Under the pieces are notes generated by a model. It saw only the letters and a program-made list of their open reading frames with translations, had not been told where the DNA came from and searched no databases. DNA of 15,711 bases from Chloroflexota bacterium (GTDB taxonomy: Bacteria > Chloroflexota > Dehalococcoidia > Tepidiformales > Tepidiformaceae), in assembly GCA_021823905.1 (NCBI GenBank), contig JAKALX010000035.1, positions 1 to 15,711 of the forward strand, given 5' to 3'. The position numbers were made by a program, and so were the translations under genes. Below are positions 6,561-14,672 of the stretch, piece after piece; within the stretch, counting starts at the first letter, position 1; every line of letters starts with the position of its first letter.

Positions 6561-7019
6561 ATGCGCGTTGAGTCGAAACTGGCCGACCTCGAGATCGAAC
6601 TGCCGGAGACGCCCCACCCGATGGCCAACTACGTTCCCGCGGTCACCACCGGGAACCTCGTGTTCATTTCCGGGCACGGGCCCACCCGGCCCGGCGGCAC
6701 GTTCATCACCGGGAAGGTGGGCAGGGATCTCACCATCGAGGAGGGCTACGAAGCCGCGCGCGTGACCATGCTCAATTGCCTCTCGACACTCAAAGCGGAG
6801 ATTGGCGACCTCGACCGCGTGCGCCGGATCGTGAAGCTGTTCGGCATGGTGAACTGCACCGAGGAGTTCACGGAGCCCCCCGCCGTCATCAACGGCGCGT
6901 CCGATCTGCTCGTGGCGATCTTTGGCGACGCGGGCCGGCACGCGCGCTCCGCGGTCGGGATGCACGCCTTACCGCGAAGCATCGCCGTCGAGATCGAAAT
7001 GGTGGTGGAGATCGCCTGA
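6561..7019 (+). CDS. RidA (YjgF/YER057c/UK114) family protein
   Basis: RidA-family proteins are small trimeric enzymes, many of which hydrolyse reactive enamine/imine intermediates released by PLP enzymes; other subgroups have different substrates. This 152-aa protein has the longer N terminus (LPETPHPMANYVPAVTTGNLVFISGHGP) of a non-archetypal subgroup. Other visible features are the central helices (EEGYEAARVTMLNCLSTLKAEIG), the strand RIVKLFGMVN, and the C-terminal block RSAVGMHALPRSIAVEIEMVV. The Arg in the HARSAVG segment corresponds to the conserved active-site arginine of RidA. The start ATG has GGGAG six bases upstream (6550-6554). Deaminase activity is probable but subgroup-dependent. 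Confidence 0.92.
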   Translation: MRVESKLADLEIELPETPHPMANYVPAVTTGNLVFISGHGPTRPGGTFITGKVGRDLTIEEGYEAARVTMLNCLSTLKAEIGDLDRVRRIVKLFGMVNCTEEFTEPPAVINGASDLLVAIFGDAGRHARSAVGMHALPRSIAVEIEMVVEIA

Positions 7020-7253
7020 TCGCCGGCGCCATGATTCCCAGATGTGGTACGCCTGACGGGAGCGCAACGCCGGCGCTAATGTCATAGCGCGAGCTGGTGC
7101 TCCCCATCAAGAATCGCTATTCATGGCACGTCTTGACCCGAGCCGGACCCCGTGCCGATCGGCTGCGTGCGACACTGGCGCTGGAGGGCAGGCGATTCGA
7201 GCGCAGATTCGTCAGTTGCCATCTATCGCCGCAGCTATGCCGATCGCGATAAT
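7020..7253 (+). promoter_or_regulatory. Intergenic stretch ending in a -10 element for the GNAT gene
   Basis: No convincing gene in this 240-base gap. CGCCGGCG occurs twice, near 7021 and 7069, and can pair as an 8-bp stem. A 51-codon GTG ORF (7097-7252) exists without support. The end holds GATAAT (7248-7253), exactly six bases before the GNAT ATG at 7260, with no Shine-Dalgarno in between, which suggests leaderless expression. Confidence 0.4.
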
Positions 7254-7259
7254 TGAGAT

Positions 7260-7826
7260 ATGACCAGCCCAGCCGTGCCGCTGACCGCCGGGCCGTTGCA
7301 ACTCGCCGACGGCCGCCGCGTGTGGTTCCGCCCAATCCGGCCGGACGACACCCGGCGGCTGCGCGAATTCCATCGGCGGCTGTCGATGCACACGCAGCGC
7401 CTGCGGTTCTTCACGCCGATGCGGGAGCTCAGCCAATCGATGGCCGAGGGCTTCTGCAACGTCGACTTCCAGCGGCGCGTCGCGATCGTCGTGACCTACC
7501 CCGGCGAAACCACGATCCGGGGGGTGGGCCGCTACGAGATGGACGACGGCGGCAGGTCGGCGGAAGTAGCGTTCGTCCTCCAGGACGATCTCCAGGGCCT
7601 CGGGATCGGACCGGCGCTCCTCAGCCTGCTCGCGATGCACGCACGGGTCGCCGGCGCCGAGCAATTCACGGCTGTCGTCCTTCCGGAGAACTCAGCGATG
7701 CTCGGTGTCTTCCAGAACTGCGAGTTCCCGGCGACCGTCACGCACAGCGACGGGACAACCTACGTGAGACTCGACATCAGCGCGCCGCAGGAGCCTCGCC
7801 CGCTCGTGGCATTCGGAGCGAAATAG
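7260..7826 (+). CDS. GNAT-family N-acetyltransferase
   Basis: Acetyl-CoA-dependent transferase of the GNAT fold, 188 aa. The N-terminal pattern (RPIRPDDTRRLREFHRRLSMHTQRLRFF) closely resembles the acetyltransferase domain of bacterial protein acetyltransferases of the Pat type, which regulate acyl-CoA synthetases. Motif A, the acetyl-CoA pyrophosphate loop, is DLQGLGIGPALLSLL (Q/RxxGxG/A), preceded by the strand AEVAFVLQD. A late strand/helix pair follows (FTAVVLPENSAMLGVFQNCEF). No cyclic-nucleotide or CoA-synthetase domain is attached, so it is a stand-alone domain. It converges with pepA with only three bases between stops. The substrate (protein lysine or small molecule) is not determined. 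Confidence 0.9.
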   Translation: MTSPAVPLTAGPLQLADGRRVWFRPIRPDDTRRLREFHRRLSMHTQRLRFFTPMRELSQSMAEGFCNVDFQRRVAIVVTYPGETTIRGVGRYEMDDGGRSAEVAFVLQDDLQGLGIGPALLSLLAMHARVAGAEQFTAVVLPENSAMLGVFQNCEFPATVTHSDGTTYVRLDISAPQEPRPLVAFGAK

Positions 7827-7829
7827 CCT

Positions 7830-9329
7830 CTACGCGCCCATCGCCAAGGCAAGATTGACCAGAGCCCGCACGCTGTAGCCACTCGCGCCCTTCGCGACCC
7901 AGCCACGCTCGGCGGGCATCACGTCCACGCCGGCGATGTCGAGGTGGACCCAGGGGGTGTCGCCCACGAACGGTTCGAGGAACTTGCCGCCGGCGATCGT
8001 GCCCGCGCCACGCTTCGTCGTGTTCATCTGGTCGGCCACGTCGCTCTTGATGATGTCGTCGTAGTCTTTCCACATGGGCAAGCGCCAGGTGCGCTCGCCG
8101 GCGGCGGCGGCGGCCGCTTCAACCCTAGCGGCGAGCCCGTCGTTGTTCGTCATGATCGCGTAGCAAACGTCGCCAAGGGCGTGCGTCACGGCGCCAGTGA
8201 GCGTGGCGACGTCGACGATGCTCGCCGCCTTGAGCTCCTTCGCGTAGCAGAGGCCGTCGGCAAGGACGAGGCGGCCCTCCGCGTCGGTGTTGATGACCTC
8301 GATCGTGCGGCCGTTCATCGCACGCACGACGTCGCCGGGTTTGGTCGCTCCGCCACCCGGCATGTTCTCTGTGCAACAGGCGATCGCGGTCACGTTCACT
8401 TTTGGAGCGAGCTGCGCGATCGCGCCCAGCGCGGCGAGGACCGAGGCGGCGCCGGTCATGTCGGCCTTCATGGCTTCCATGTTCGCGGCCGGCTTGATGC
8501 TGATCCCGCCGGTGTCGAAGGTGATCCCCTTGCCGACGAGCGCGAGGTCGAGCCCTTCGCCAGAGCGCCCGCGGTAGGTCAGACGGACGAGCTTTGGTGG
8601 CTGGTGGCTGCCGTTCGCCACGGAAAGGAGCGCGCCCATGCCTTTGCGCTCCATGTCGGCGCGCTCCAGCACCTCGGATTCGAGACCGTTGGCGCGGGCG
8701 AGCTCGAGCGCACGTTCGGCGAGGATTGCCGGGGTGAGATGGTTCGCGGGCTCGTTCGCGAGGTCGCGGGTGAGGTTCGTCGCCTCCGCGAGGACGACGC
8801 CGCGGCGGCCCGCCTCCGTCATTGCCGTAACGCGCTCGTTGCTCCGCTCGACGAGCTGGACGCGTTCGATCTCCAGCGCGTCTTTTTCGGGCGCCTTGTG
8901 CTTGAGGAAGCGGTAGGCGCCGAGGATGGTCCCTTCGGCGACCGCCTGCGCGCATGCCTGCGCGTCCAGCCCGGCGATCCCGGCGCCATGCGCGATCGTC
9001 GCGACGGTCTTAATCCCTGGCCGGCGCAGGAAGCGGATGGTGTTCGCGGAAAGATTGCGGACAGCGTCGACGTCGAAGTCGGCTGCTTTGCCCAGGCCGG
9101 CGACGAGCACGCGGGCCGCCGGGATCTTGCCGAACGTGTGGACCAGGGTGAACTCCCCGGTCTTGCCGCGGATATCGCCGAGGGCGATGAGCTTGCCGAT
9201 AGCGCCATCGAGGGCCGCGTCGACGGCGCCCGTCGCTCCGCCCGGCGCCGTAACCCCCTCGAACAGGTTGACGACAACCACATCCGCCTGGACACGGGCG
9301 ACATCACCCGCGACGACTTCGAACTGCAC
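7830..9329 (-). CDS. pepA: Leucyl aminopeptidase, M17 family
   Basis: Cytosolic hexameric two-metal aminopeptidase that removes N-terminal residues during peptide turnover. The 499-aa length is complete. The N-terminal alpha/beta domain (ADVVVVNLFEG, then VLVAGLGK) precedes the catalytic domain. Metal and catalytic residues can be aligned with E. coli PepA: K267 and D272 in VGKGITFDTGG, D290 in MKADMTGA, D349 and E351 in the signature NTDAEGRLVLAD, and catalytic R353. The GTG start at 9329 has a G-rich stretch (GGGGGA) about nine bases upstream on the minus strand. It is divergent from the PAP2 gene. Some PepA proteins moonlight as DNA-binding repressors; nothing here tests that. Confidence 0.96.
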   Translation of the reverse strand: MQFEVVAGDVARVQADVVVVNLFEGVTAPGGATGAVDAALDGAIGKLIALGDIRGKTGEFTLVHTFGKIPAARVLVAGLGKAADFDVDAVRNLSANTIRFLRRPGIKTVATIAHGAGIAGLDAQACAQAVAEGTILGAYRFLKHKAPEKDALEIERVQLVERSNERVTAMTEAGRRGVVLAEATNLTRDLANEPANHLTPAILAERALELARANGLESEVLERADMERKGMGALLSVANGSHQPPKLVRLTYRGRSGEGLDLALVGKGITFDTGGISIKPAANMEAMKADMTGAASVLAALGAIAQLAPKVNVTAIACCTENMPGGGATKPGDVVRAMNGRTIEVINTDAEGRLVLADGLCYAKELKAASIVDVATLTGAVTHALGDVCYAIMTNNDGLAARVEAAAAAAGERTWRLPMWKDYDDIIKSDVADQMNTTKRGAGTIAGGKFLEPFVGDTPWVHLDIAGVDVMPAERGWVAKGASGYSVRALVNLALAMGA

Positions 9330-9407
9330 AGCGTTGTTCCCCCGCCAGTTGCTTTGCTACCTTTGTAGTGAGTGTACCGGGCGACGGTGCACGGAGGCAC
9401 GCGCGGC

Positions 9408-10226
9408 ATGGCGACGGACCTGGCAGTGGCAGCCCGACCAGGGATAGTGCGAGCGCACGCCGGGCGTGCCTGGCGCTTCACCGAGCGGATCGGCCTGCAC
9501 GAAGCGGTCGTGGTGGTCATTGCGTTCCTGATCTACTTCCTGATCCGCGGGTCGGTGGTCGGGCGCGCCGGCGAGGCCATGGTGCGCGGTTACAACGTCA
9601 TCCGCCTGGAGCAAGGGCTTGGCATCTACCGCGAGCTGACGCTGCAGTCGTGGATCATCGACCACTACTGGCTGATCAAGGCGATGAACTGGGTGTACTT
9701 CTGGGGTCACATGCCGCTGATCATCGTCTTCGCGGTCTGGCTGTACGCCTGGCACCGGCACACGTACCGGCTGGTCCGGAACGCGTTCCTCGCCTCGGGC
9801 GCGATCGGCGTGGTGATCTACTGGGCTTTCCCGGTGGCGCCGCCGCGGCTGATCCCGTTCAGTGGTTTTGTCGACACGATGGCCGTGCTCGACCGCGTGG
9901 GCTACAACGCCCAGGAAGTGCAGACGTTCGTGAACCCGTTCGCGGCGATCCCGAGCCTGCACTTCGGCTGGTCGATGCTCATCGGGCTGGCCGTCTTCTG
10001 GGTCGCGAGCAACCGGGCGCTGAAGGTGTTCGGGCTGCTCTGGCCGGTCGCGATGTTCTTCGCGGTGGTAATGACCGGGAACCACTTCATCGTCGACACG
10101 GTCCTGGGGGCGATCGTCTCGTTCGCCGGCCTGGGAATCGCCGTTGCCCTGGACCGCTGGCAGCCGCTTCGCCGCGGCTGGGCGCATCTCCGAATCGACC
10201 GCAGCCGGCCACCGGCGCCCGCGTAG
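9408..10226 (+). CDS. PAP2-superfamily membrane phosphatase/transferase (inositolphosphotransferase-like)
   Basis: Integral membrane enzyme of the type 2 phosphatidic acid phosphatase fold, in the branch that includes inositol phosphorylceramide synthase-like proteins (PF14378-like). Several hydrophobic helices are visible, e.g. EAVVVVIAFLIYFLI, LIIVFAVWLYAW, GAIGVVIYWAF and the C-terminal MFFAVVMTGNHF region. Conserved motifs are FPVAPPRLIP, AIPSLHFGWS (catalytic-type His) and GNHFIVDTVLGA (second His and Asp). Such proteins dephosphorylate lipid phosphates or transfer phospho-head groups. ATG 9408, with GGAGG ten bases upstream (9393-9397), is preferred to in-frame GTG 9372, giving 272 aa. 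Lipid phosphatase versus head-group transferase cannot be decided from sequence. Confidence 0.88.
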   Translation: MATDLAVAARPGIVRAHAGRAWRFTERIGLHEAVVVVIAFLIYFLIRGSVVGRAGEAMVRGYNVIRLEQGLGIYRELTLQSWIIDHYWLIKAMNWVYFWGHMPLIIVFAVWLYAWHRHTYRLVRNAFLASGAIGVVIYWAFPVAPPRLIPFSGFVDTMAVLDRVGYNAQEVQTFVNPFAAIPSLHFGWSMLIGLAVFWVASNRALKVFGLLWPVAMFFAVVMTGNHFIVDTVLGAIVSFAGLGIAVALDRWQPLRRGWAHLRIDRSRPPAPA

Positions 10227-10328
10227 AGCACGGGTGGGCGGCGGCGGACAACAGGTCCGCGGCCGAAGTCTCGCCGCCGGATGGTTGAGTCGCAGGGGTA
10301 TGTGTGTGGACGCGGACGACCTGTCGAC

Positions 10329-10358
10329 TTGCGCCTCCCGCCGTGCGCCTCGTACGCT
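10329..10358 (+). promoter_or_regulatory. Candidate promoter for rplJL
   Basis: TTGCGC (10329-10334) and TACGCT (10353-10358) are separated by 18 bases. A start near 10365 would place the L10 leader at the very 5' end of the transcript. The match to consensus is moderate. Confidence 0.4.
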
Positions 10359-10364
10359 TCATTC

Positions 10365-10529
10365 GACAACTGAAGAGCCGAAGACCGCAGGTCCCTGTTC
10401 GCGCCTGGCGCGAGGGAGAATGCCGAAAGGCGCCTGCCGAGGCGAGGACTGGCGTCACGCGCTCCGGGGCCACCTGCTCCGCCAGCCGCGCCGCGCTCTT
10501 ACGTCCCTGCCCCGGCGGCAGGGATTTTT
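10365..10529 (+). promoter_or_regulatory. Ribosomal protein L10 leader (autoregulatory RNA) with attenuator
   Basis: This resembles the bacterial L10 leader that binds the L10(L12)4 complex. It has the conserved strands CCGAAGACCGCAGG (10378-10391) and CCTGCCGAGG (10433-10442), with GCAGG (10387-10391) pairing CCTGC (10433-10437) around a GC-rich stem region; the A/G-rich flanks suggest a kink-turn. It is followed by a perfect terminator hairpin (10504-10529) well upstream of rplJ. This matches a transcription-attenuation layout in which excess L10 stabilises the leader fold and favours termination. The alternative pairing of GCAGG with the CCTGC in the terminator's left arm could form an antiterminator; that is inference. 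The remainder of the 374-base gap after the PAP2 gene contains only GC-rich inverted repeats (10236-10277). Confidence 0.75.
10504..10529 (+). terminator. Intrinsic terminator (attenuator) in the rplJ leader
   Basis: TCCCTGCC (10504-10511) and GGCAGGGA (10517-10524) form a perfect 8-bp stem with a 5-base loop, followed by TTTTT. It is 72 bases before the rplJ start and nearly 300 after the PAP2 stop, so it more likely regulates rplJL than ends the PAP2 transcript. Confidence 0.85.
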
Positions 10530-10600
10530 CGTTTCTGGTTCGCCGACCGGCGCGTGGCGCAAGCGAGCGCACGCCGCCCCAGCCCCCTGGAGGGATGCCC

Positions 10601-11128
10601 ATGCCGACCCCACGAAAGGTCGAAATGCTGGCGGAGATCAAGGACCGCATGGCGCGGGCGTCGATCGCGATCAGCGCCGACTATCGTGGCCTTACCGTCG
10701 CCCAGCTCACCGAGCTTCGCCGTGCCCTGCGCCCGGCCGGAGCGGAGGTGAAGGTCGTCAAGAACACGCTCGCGAAGATGGCCGCCGAACAGGCCGGCCG
10801 TGCCGAGATGGCCGAGATCCTCTCGGGGCCAACGGCGATCGCCTTCGGCCTCGGTGACCCGATCGCGCCGATCAAGGCCCTGACCGAGCACCTGCGCGCG
10901 AAGCGCATGCAGTTGACCATCTACGGCGGCTGGCTCGAAGGCAAAGTCCTGAGCCGGGCCGACGTCGAAAGCCTCGCGACCCTGCCGTCGCGCGAGCAAC
11001 TGATCGCCGACGTCGTCGGCAAGCTGCAGAGCCCGCTCTACAACTTCGCCGGGCTCATGCAGGCCTCGATGCGCAACTTCGCCGGACTCGTCGAAGCGCG
11101 CGCGAAGCAAATCGAGGGTGCGGCCTAG
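10601..11128 (+). CDS. rplJ: 50S ribosomal protein L10 (uL10)
   Basis: L10 forms the base of the ribosomal stalk, binds 23S rRNA with L11, and carries L7/L12 dimers on its C-terminal helix. The 175-aa length is typical. Visible hallmarks are the opening PTPRKVEMLAEIKDRM, the strand SIAISADYRGLTVAQLTELR, the VKVVKNTLAKMAA block, SGPTAIAFG, and the C-terminal segment LYNFAGLMQASMRNFAGLVEARAKQ. ATG 10601 has GGAGGG six bases upstream (10589-10594); the nearer ATG 10595 touches that site and is rejected, as is the long upstream extension of the frame through the leader. It is co-transcribed with rplL and preceded by an L10 leader. Confidence 0.97.
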   Translation: MPTPRKVEMLAEIKDRMARASIAISADYRGLTVAQLTELRRALRPAGAEVKVVKNTLAKMAAEQAGRAEMAEILSGPTAIAFGLGDPIAPIKALTEHLRAKRMQLTIYGGWLEGKVLSRADVESLATLPSREQLIADVVGKLQSPLYNFAGLMQASMRNFAGLVEARAKQIEGAA

Positions 11129-11185
11129 CCCGCACCGGCCACGGATTTCGAACACCACCACGAGACAGAGAAGAGGAACCAGGCA

Positions 11186-11584
11186 ATGGCCACGAAAGCC
11201 ACGAAAGTTGAAGAAGCCCTCGAAATCATCAAGGGGATGACGCTCCTCGAGCTCCGCGACCTGAACAAGGCGATCGAGGACGAATTCGGCATCACGGCCG
11301 CCGCGCCGATGATGATGGCCGCCGGCCCGGCCGCCGGCGCGGTAGCCGCGGCCGCGCCCGAGGAAGAGAAGACCGAGTTCAACGTCACGCTCAAGAGCTT
11401 CGGCGAGAACAAGATCAACGTCATCAAGGCCGTCCGCGAAGTGGTTTCCGGCCTCGGCCTGAAAGAAGCCAAGGACCTCGTCGAGGCCGCGCCGACCAAG
11501 GTCAAGGAAGGCGTCACCAAGGACGAGGCCGAGGCGATCAAGACCAAGCTCTCCGAAGCGGGCGCCGAAGTCACCATCGACTGA
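11186..11584 (+). CDS. rplL: 50S ribosomal protein L7/L12 (bL12)
   Basis: Stalk protein that recruits translational GTPases; two or three dimers bind L10. At 132 aa it shows the classic three parts: N-terminal dimerisation helices (ALEIIKGMTLLELRDLNKAIEDEFGI), an Ala/Gly-rich hinge (about residues 35-58), and the highly conserved C-terminal domain (FNVTLKSFGENKINVIKAVREV, LGLKEAKDLVEAAP, AEAIKTKLSEAGAEVTID). GAGG lies upstream of the ATG. It sits 57 bases after rplJ, and a strong terminator follows the stop. The hinge and binding helices look intact. Confidence 0.98.
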   Translation: MATKATKVEEALEIIKGMTLLELRDLNKAIEDEFGITAAAPMMMAAGPAAGAVAAAAPEEEKTEFNVTLKSFGENKINVIKAVREVVSGLGLKEAKDLVEAAPTKVKEGVTKDEAEAIKTKLSEAGAEVTID

Positions 11585-11605
11585 GCCGCGTTTCAGCCAG
11601 CATGG

Positions 11606-11638
11606 AACGGGGCGCGCCTTCGCGGGACGCCCCGTTTT
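11606..11638 (+). terminator. Intrinsic terminator of the rplJL operon
   Basis: AACGGGGCG (11606-11614) pairs with CGCCCCGTT (11628-11636) in a 9-bp stem, followed by a TTTT run. It lies 22 bases after the rplL stop. Confidence 0.85.
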
Positions 11639-11703
11639 CGTGTCGGCCGGGAGCGGTGACGGGCCGAACGCTGAAAATGAGTCATCGCGCGGGCGCCGGC
11701 CGA

Positions 11704-12123
11704 TCACCCCAGGAACGGATTGACCACCGTCAGGCGCTCAATGCGCTGGCCGTGCTGGAAATCCTCCGAGTAGAGCGTCGTGCAGCCAGCCCACAGCGCC
11801 GCTGCGACGATCAATGCATCGTAGAAGCCGTAGTGGTAGCGCTCCTGGATGTCCAGCGCGCGCCGGTACAGGTCCTCGCTCGGCATCACCCTCCAGAGCG
11901 GCGTCAGCACGTCCGAGAGGAACGCGCGCGCATCAGCGATTGTCACCTCCGGCGCCAGCTTCCGTGTGATGACGTTCAGCGTCTCCTGAACCACCTGAAA
12001 GCTGATCACGCCCTCTCCGTCGAGACCGCGCTGCACGATGTCCATCGCCGCCGCCTGTTTCGCGGGTTCTGGCCGGGAAAACAGGTAGACAAGCACATTC
12101 GAGTCGATGAACTCACCGCTCAT
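11704..12123 (-). CDS. vapC: PIN-domain ribonuclease toxin, VapC family
   Basis: RNase toxin of a type II VapBC module, 139 aa. The PIN acidic residues are D7 (FIDSNVLVYLF), E47 (VVQETLNVI), D102 (GFYDALIVAAAL) and D121 (LYSEDFQHG). The C-terminal RLTVVNPF is typical of the family. The ATG at 12123 lies inside the end of the antitoxin gene (11-base overlap), so the pair is co-translated in the usual antitoxin-first order. It differs clearly from the other VapC in this window (3740-4186), with which it shares only the fold, so they are not a recent duplication. Confidence 0.93.
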   Translation of the reverse strand: MSGEFIDSNVLVYLFSRPEPAKQAAAMDIVQRGLDGEGVISFQVVQETLNVITRKLAPEVTIADARAFLSDVLTPLWRVMPSEDLYRRALDIQERYHYGFYDALIVAAALWAGCTTLYSEDFQHGQRIERLTVVNPFLG

Positions 12124-12337
12124 TCATCTCTTCCCGCGTGAACCTCCGCCCGCCGGTGCTCGCATACGTCTGAATCCGACGGATGGTCGCCATTGCGCGA
12201 TCGACGTCGCCCTGGCGGCGGGTGTACTGCTCGAGCCAGCGGCGGAACTGTTCGTTGACGGTGGTGTGCTCACGGCGGGCCCGCTCTCGCGCCCGTTCGA
12301 TGAGCGCCTCGTCGGCGCTGAGCGTGATGTTCTTCAC
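12113..12337 (-). CDS. vapB: Ribbon-helix-helix antitoxin, VapB-like
   Basis: A 74-aa antitoxin. The first 45 residues form a ribbon-helix-helix: strand VKNITLSADEAL, helix IERARERARREH, then TTVNEQFRRWLEQYTRR. The remaining tail (MATIRRIQTYASTGGRRFTREEMNER) is the likely toxin-binding segment. The GTG start at 12337 is supported by GGAGGG eight bases upstream on the minus strand; upstream codons in the same frame lie in non-coding DNA. It overlaps vapC and probably represses the operon through a short inverted repeat at the promoter. Confidence 0.88.
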   Translation of the reverse strand: MKNITLSADEALIERARERARREHTTVNEQFRRWLEQYTRRQGDVDRAMATIRRIQTYASTGGRRFTREEMNER

Positions 12338-12364
12338 GGCGGCTTCCCTCCGGAGGACAGGTTG

Positions 12365-12380
12365 TGTTGAAAGTGTACAC
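12365..12380 (-). promoter_or_regulatory. Putative promoter/operator of vapBC
   Basis: The perfect palindrome GTGTACAC (12373-12380) overlaps TACACT on the minus strand (12377-12372), a -10-like hexamer placed to give a leader of about 28 bases containing the vapB ribosome site. An inverted repeat on the -10 is a common place for RHH antitoxin binding. No good -35 is present. Confidence 0.35.
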
Positions 12381-12408
12381 GGTCGTCGTGTTGCTCCGGT
12401 TCCGCGGA

Positions 12409-12417
12409 CATTGGCGA
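12409..12417. repeat. Target-site duplication, left copy
   Basis: CATTGGCGA, repeated exactly at 12614-12622 directly outside the other end of the inverted-repeat element. The match continues two bases (GG) into the element on this side. Confidence 0.8.
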
Positions 12418-12613
12418 GGGTGCGTCTCATGTTTTTGCGTGTGTTGGACGGAGGGAGTCGCGAACGTGAGTGAGGGGGTGGGCGCCACCGGCGCTGCGCC
12501 GGAGCTCCCATGGCGTATCACGGTACGCGCTCCCTACAGGTCGCGCCTCGGATGGTGTCTGGGCTCTCCAGCCTCGGCTGGGTCGCTTCGATGCAAGAAC
12601 ATGAGACGCACCC
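12418..12613. mobile_element. MITE-like element, 196 bp, with 21-bp terminal inverted repeats
   Basis: The 21 bases at 12418-12438 (starting GGGTGCGTCTCATG) and 12593-12613 (ending CATGAGACGCACCC) are inverted copies matching at 20 of 21 positions. Immediately outside, CATTGGCGA occurs on both sides as a direct repeat (12409-12417 and 12614-12622), a 9-bp target duplication. No transposase fits within 196 bases, and no ORF inside looks real. The interior can fold: CCGGCGC-T-GCGCCGG at 12488-12502 is a perfect hairpin, and GCGTA/TACGC pair at about 12512-12527. It is therefore a non-autonomous element. The 9-bp duplication is seen in, for example, some IS4-group or IS1-type elements; the parent family is not identified. 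Confidence 0.85.
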
Positions 12614-12622
12614 CATTGGCGA
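12614..12622. repeat. Target-site duplication, right copy
   Basis: CATTGGCGA, the partner of 12409-12417. Confidence 0.8.
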
Positions 12623-12624
12623 GG

Positions 12625-12648
12625 CGGGCAGCGGATTTTCGCTGCCCG
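12625..12648. repeat. Strong hairpin upstream of the pyrG promoter
   Basis: CGGGCAGCG (12625-12633) and CGCTGCCCG (12640-12648) form a perfect 9-bp stem around the loop GATTTT. An overlapping alternative stem is AGGCGGGC (12622-12629) with GCCCGCCT (12663-12670). There is no U run after it. It lies upstream of the pyrG promoter and so would not be in the pyrG message from that promoter. Confidence 0.45.
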
Positions 12649-12720
12649 GGGGCGACTATTCGGCCCGCCTAACGCGGCAGCGATCTGCCTTATATCCAGT
12701 CGCCGTAACACAAATGTTCG

Positions 12721-12749
12721 TTGACGGGGGCCGGTCGCGAACGTAGCAT
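12721..12749 (+). promoter_or_regulatory. pyrG promoter (-35 TTGACG, -10 TAGCAT)
   Basis: TTGACG (12721-12726) and TAGCAT (12744-12749) are exactly 17 bases apart, the ideal spacing for the housekeeping sigma factor. The predicted start is near 12756, downstream of ATG 12752, which therefore cannot be the translation start from this promoter. Confidence 0.65.
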
Positions 12750-12778
12750 CGATGGAGCACATTCGAACGCGGGGGGCC

Positions 12779-14407
<1,629 letters not shown>

Positions 14408-14439
14408 CCAACAGCCCGGATTCGCAGGCCCGAGTTCAT

Positions 14440-14457
14440 GCCGACCGGGGAGTCGGC
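14440..14457. terminator. Weak hairpin between pyrG and hicB
   Basis: GCCGAC and GTCGGC form a 6-bp stem around CGGGGA between the convergent pyrG and hicB genes. It lacks a T tract on either strand, so termination is uncertain. Confidence 0.25.
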
Positions 14458-14672
14458 TAGACGGGGGCCTCGACGTAGCCGGCGAGGGTAGCGGGTTCGG
14501 GGATCTCGAGGCCGTCCTGCTTGAGACCTTCGACGTGGAAGGCAATGGCCTCGCGGATCTGACGTTCGACATCTTCCACGGTTTGGCCGGTGGCGACGCA
14601 TCCCGGGAGGTCGGGGACGTAGGCAGAGTAGTTGTGGTCCGCCCGCTCGATGACGACTACGTAGCGCTTCAT
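14457..14672 (-). CDS. hicB: HicB-family antitoxin
   Basis: Antitoxin of a HicAB type II module, 71 aa. It has the HicB fold (RNase H-like core): strand KRYVVVIERADHNYSAYVPDLPGC, then VATGQTVEDVERQIREAIAFHVEGLKQDG, ending IPEPATLAGYVEAPV. There is no C-terminal DNA-binding domain, unlike longer HicB proteins, so autoregulation may depend on other factors. The ATG at 14672 overlaps the hicA stop (ATGA). Order and overlap are normal for hicAB. Confidence 0.93.
   Translation of the reverse strand: MKRYVVVIERADHNYSAYVPDLPGCVATGQTVEDVERQIREAIAFHVEGLKQDGLEIPEPATLAGYVEAPV

Noticed and set aside
7097..7252. Possible 51-codon ORF between ridA and the GNAT gene
   Set aside because: It has a GTG start without a Shine-Dalgarno or -10 and no recognisable sequence; it could be decayed DNA but cannot be supported.
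7944..9368. Long 474-codon open frame on the plus strand opposite pepA
   Set aside because: It is antisense to a complete M17 aminopeptidase with all catalytic residues. Long antisense frames are expected in high-GC genes, and the composition is not protein-like.
10304..10600. Upstream in-frame extension of L10
   Set aside because: It runs through the L10 leader and the attenuator hairpin. The family start with a GGAGGG site is at 10601.
12625..12670. Riboswitch or attenuator controlling pyrG
   Set aside because: The hairpins lie upstream of the best pyrG promoter (12721-12749) and lack a U tract, so they would not be in that transcript.
12364..12746. Short plus-strand ORFs (87-102 codons) across the vapBC-pyrG gap
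   Set aside because: They run through the MITE inverted repeats and hairpins, have no ribosome sites and no domain features.
12752..12778. Nine-residue N-terminal extension of CTP synthase
   Set aside because: The ATG lies between the -10 (12744-12749) and the predicted transcript start, and the residues are not part of the conserved protein.
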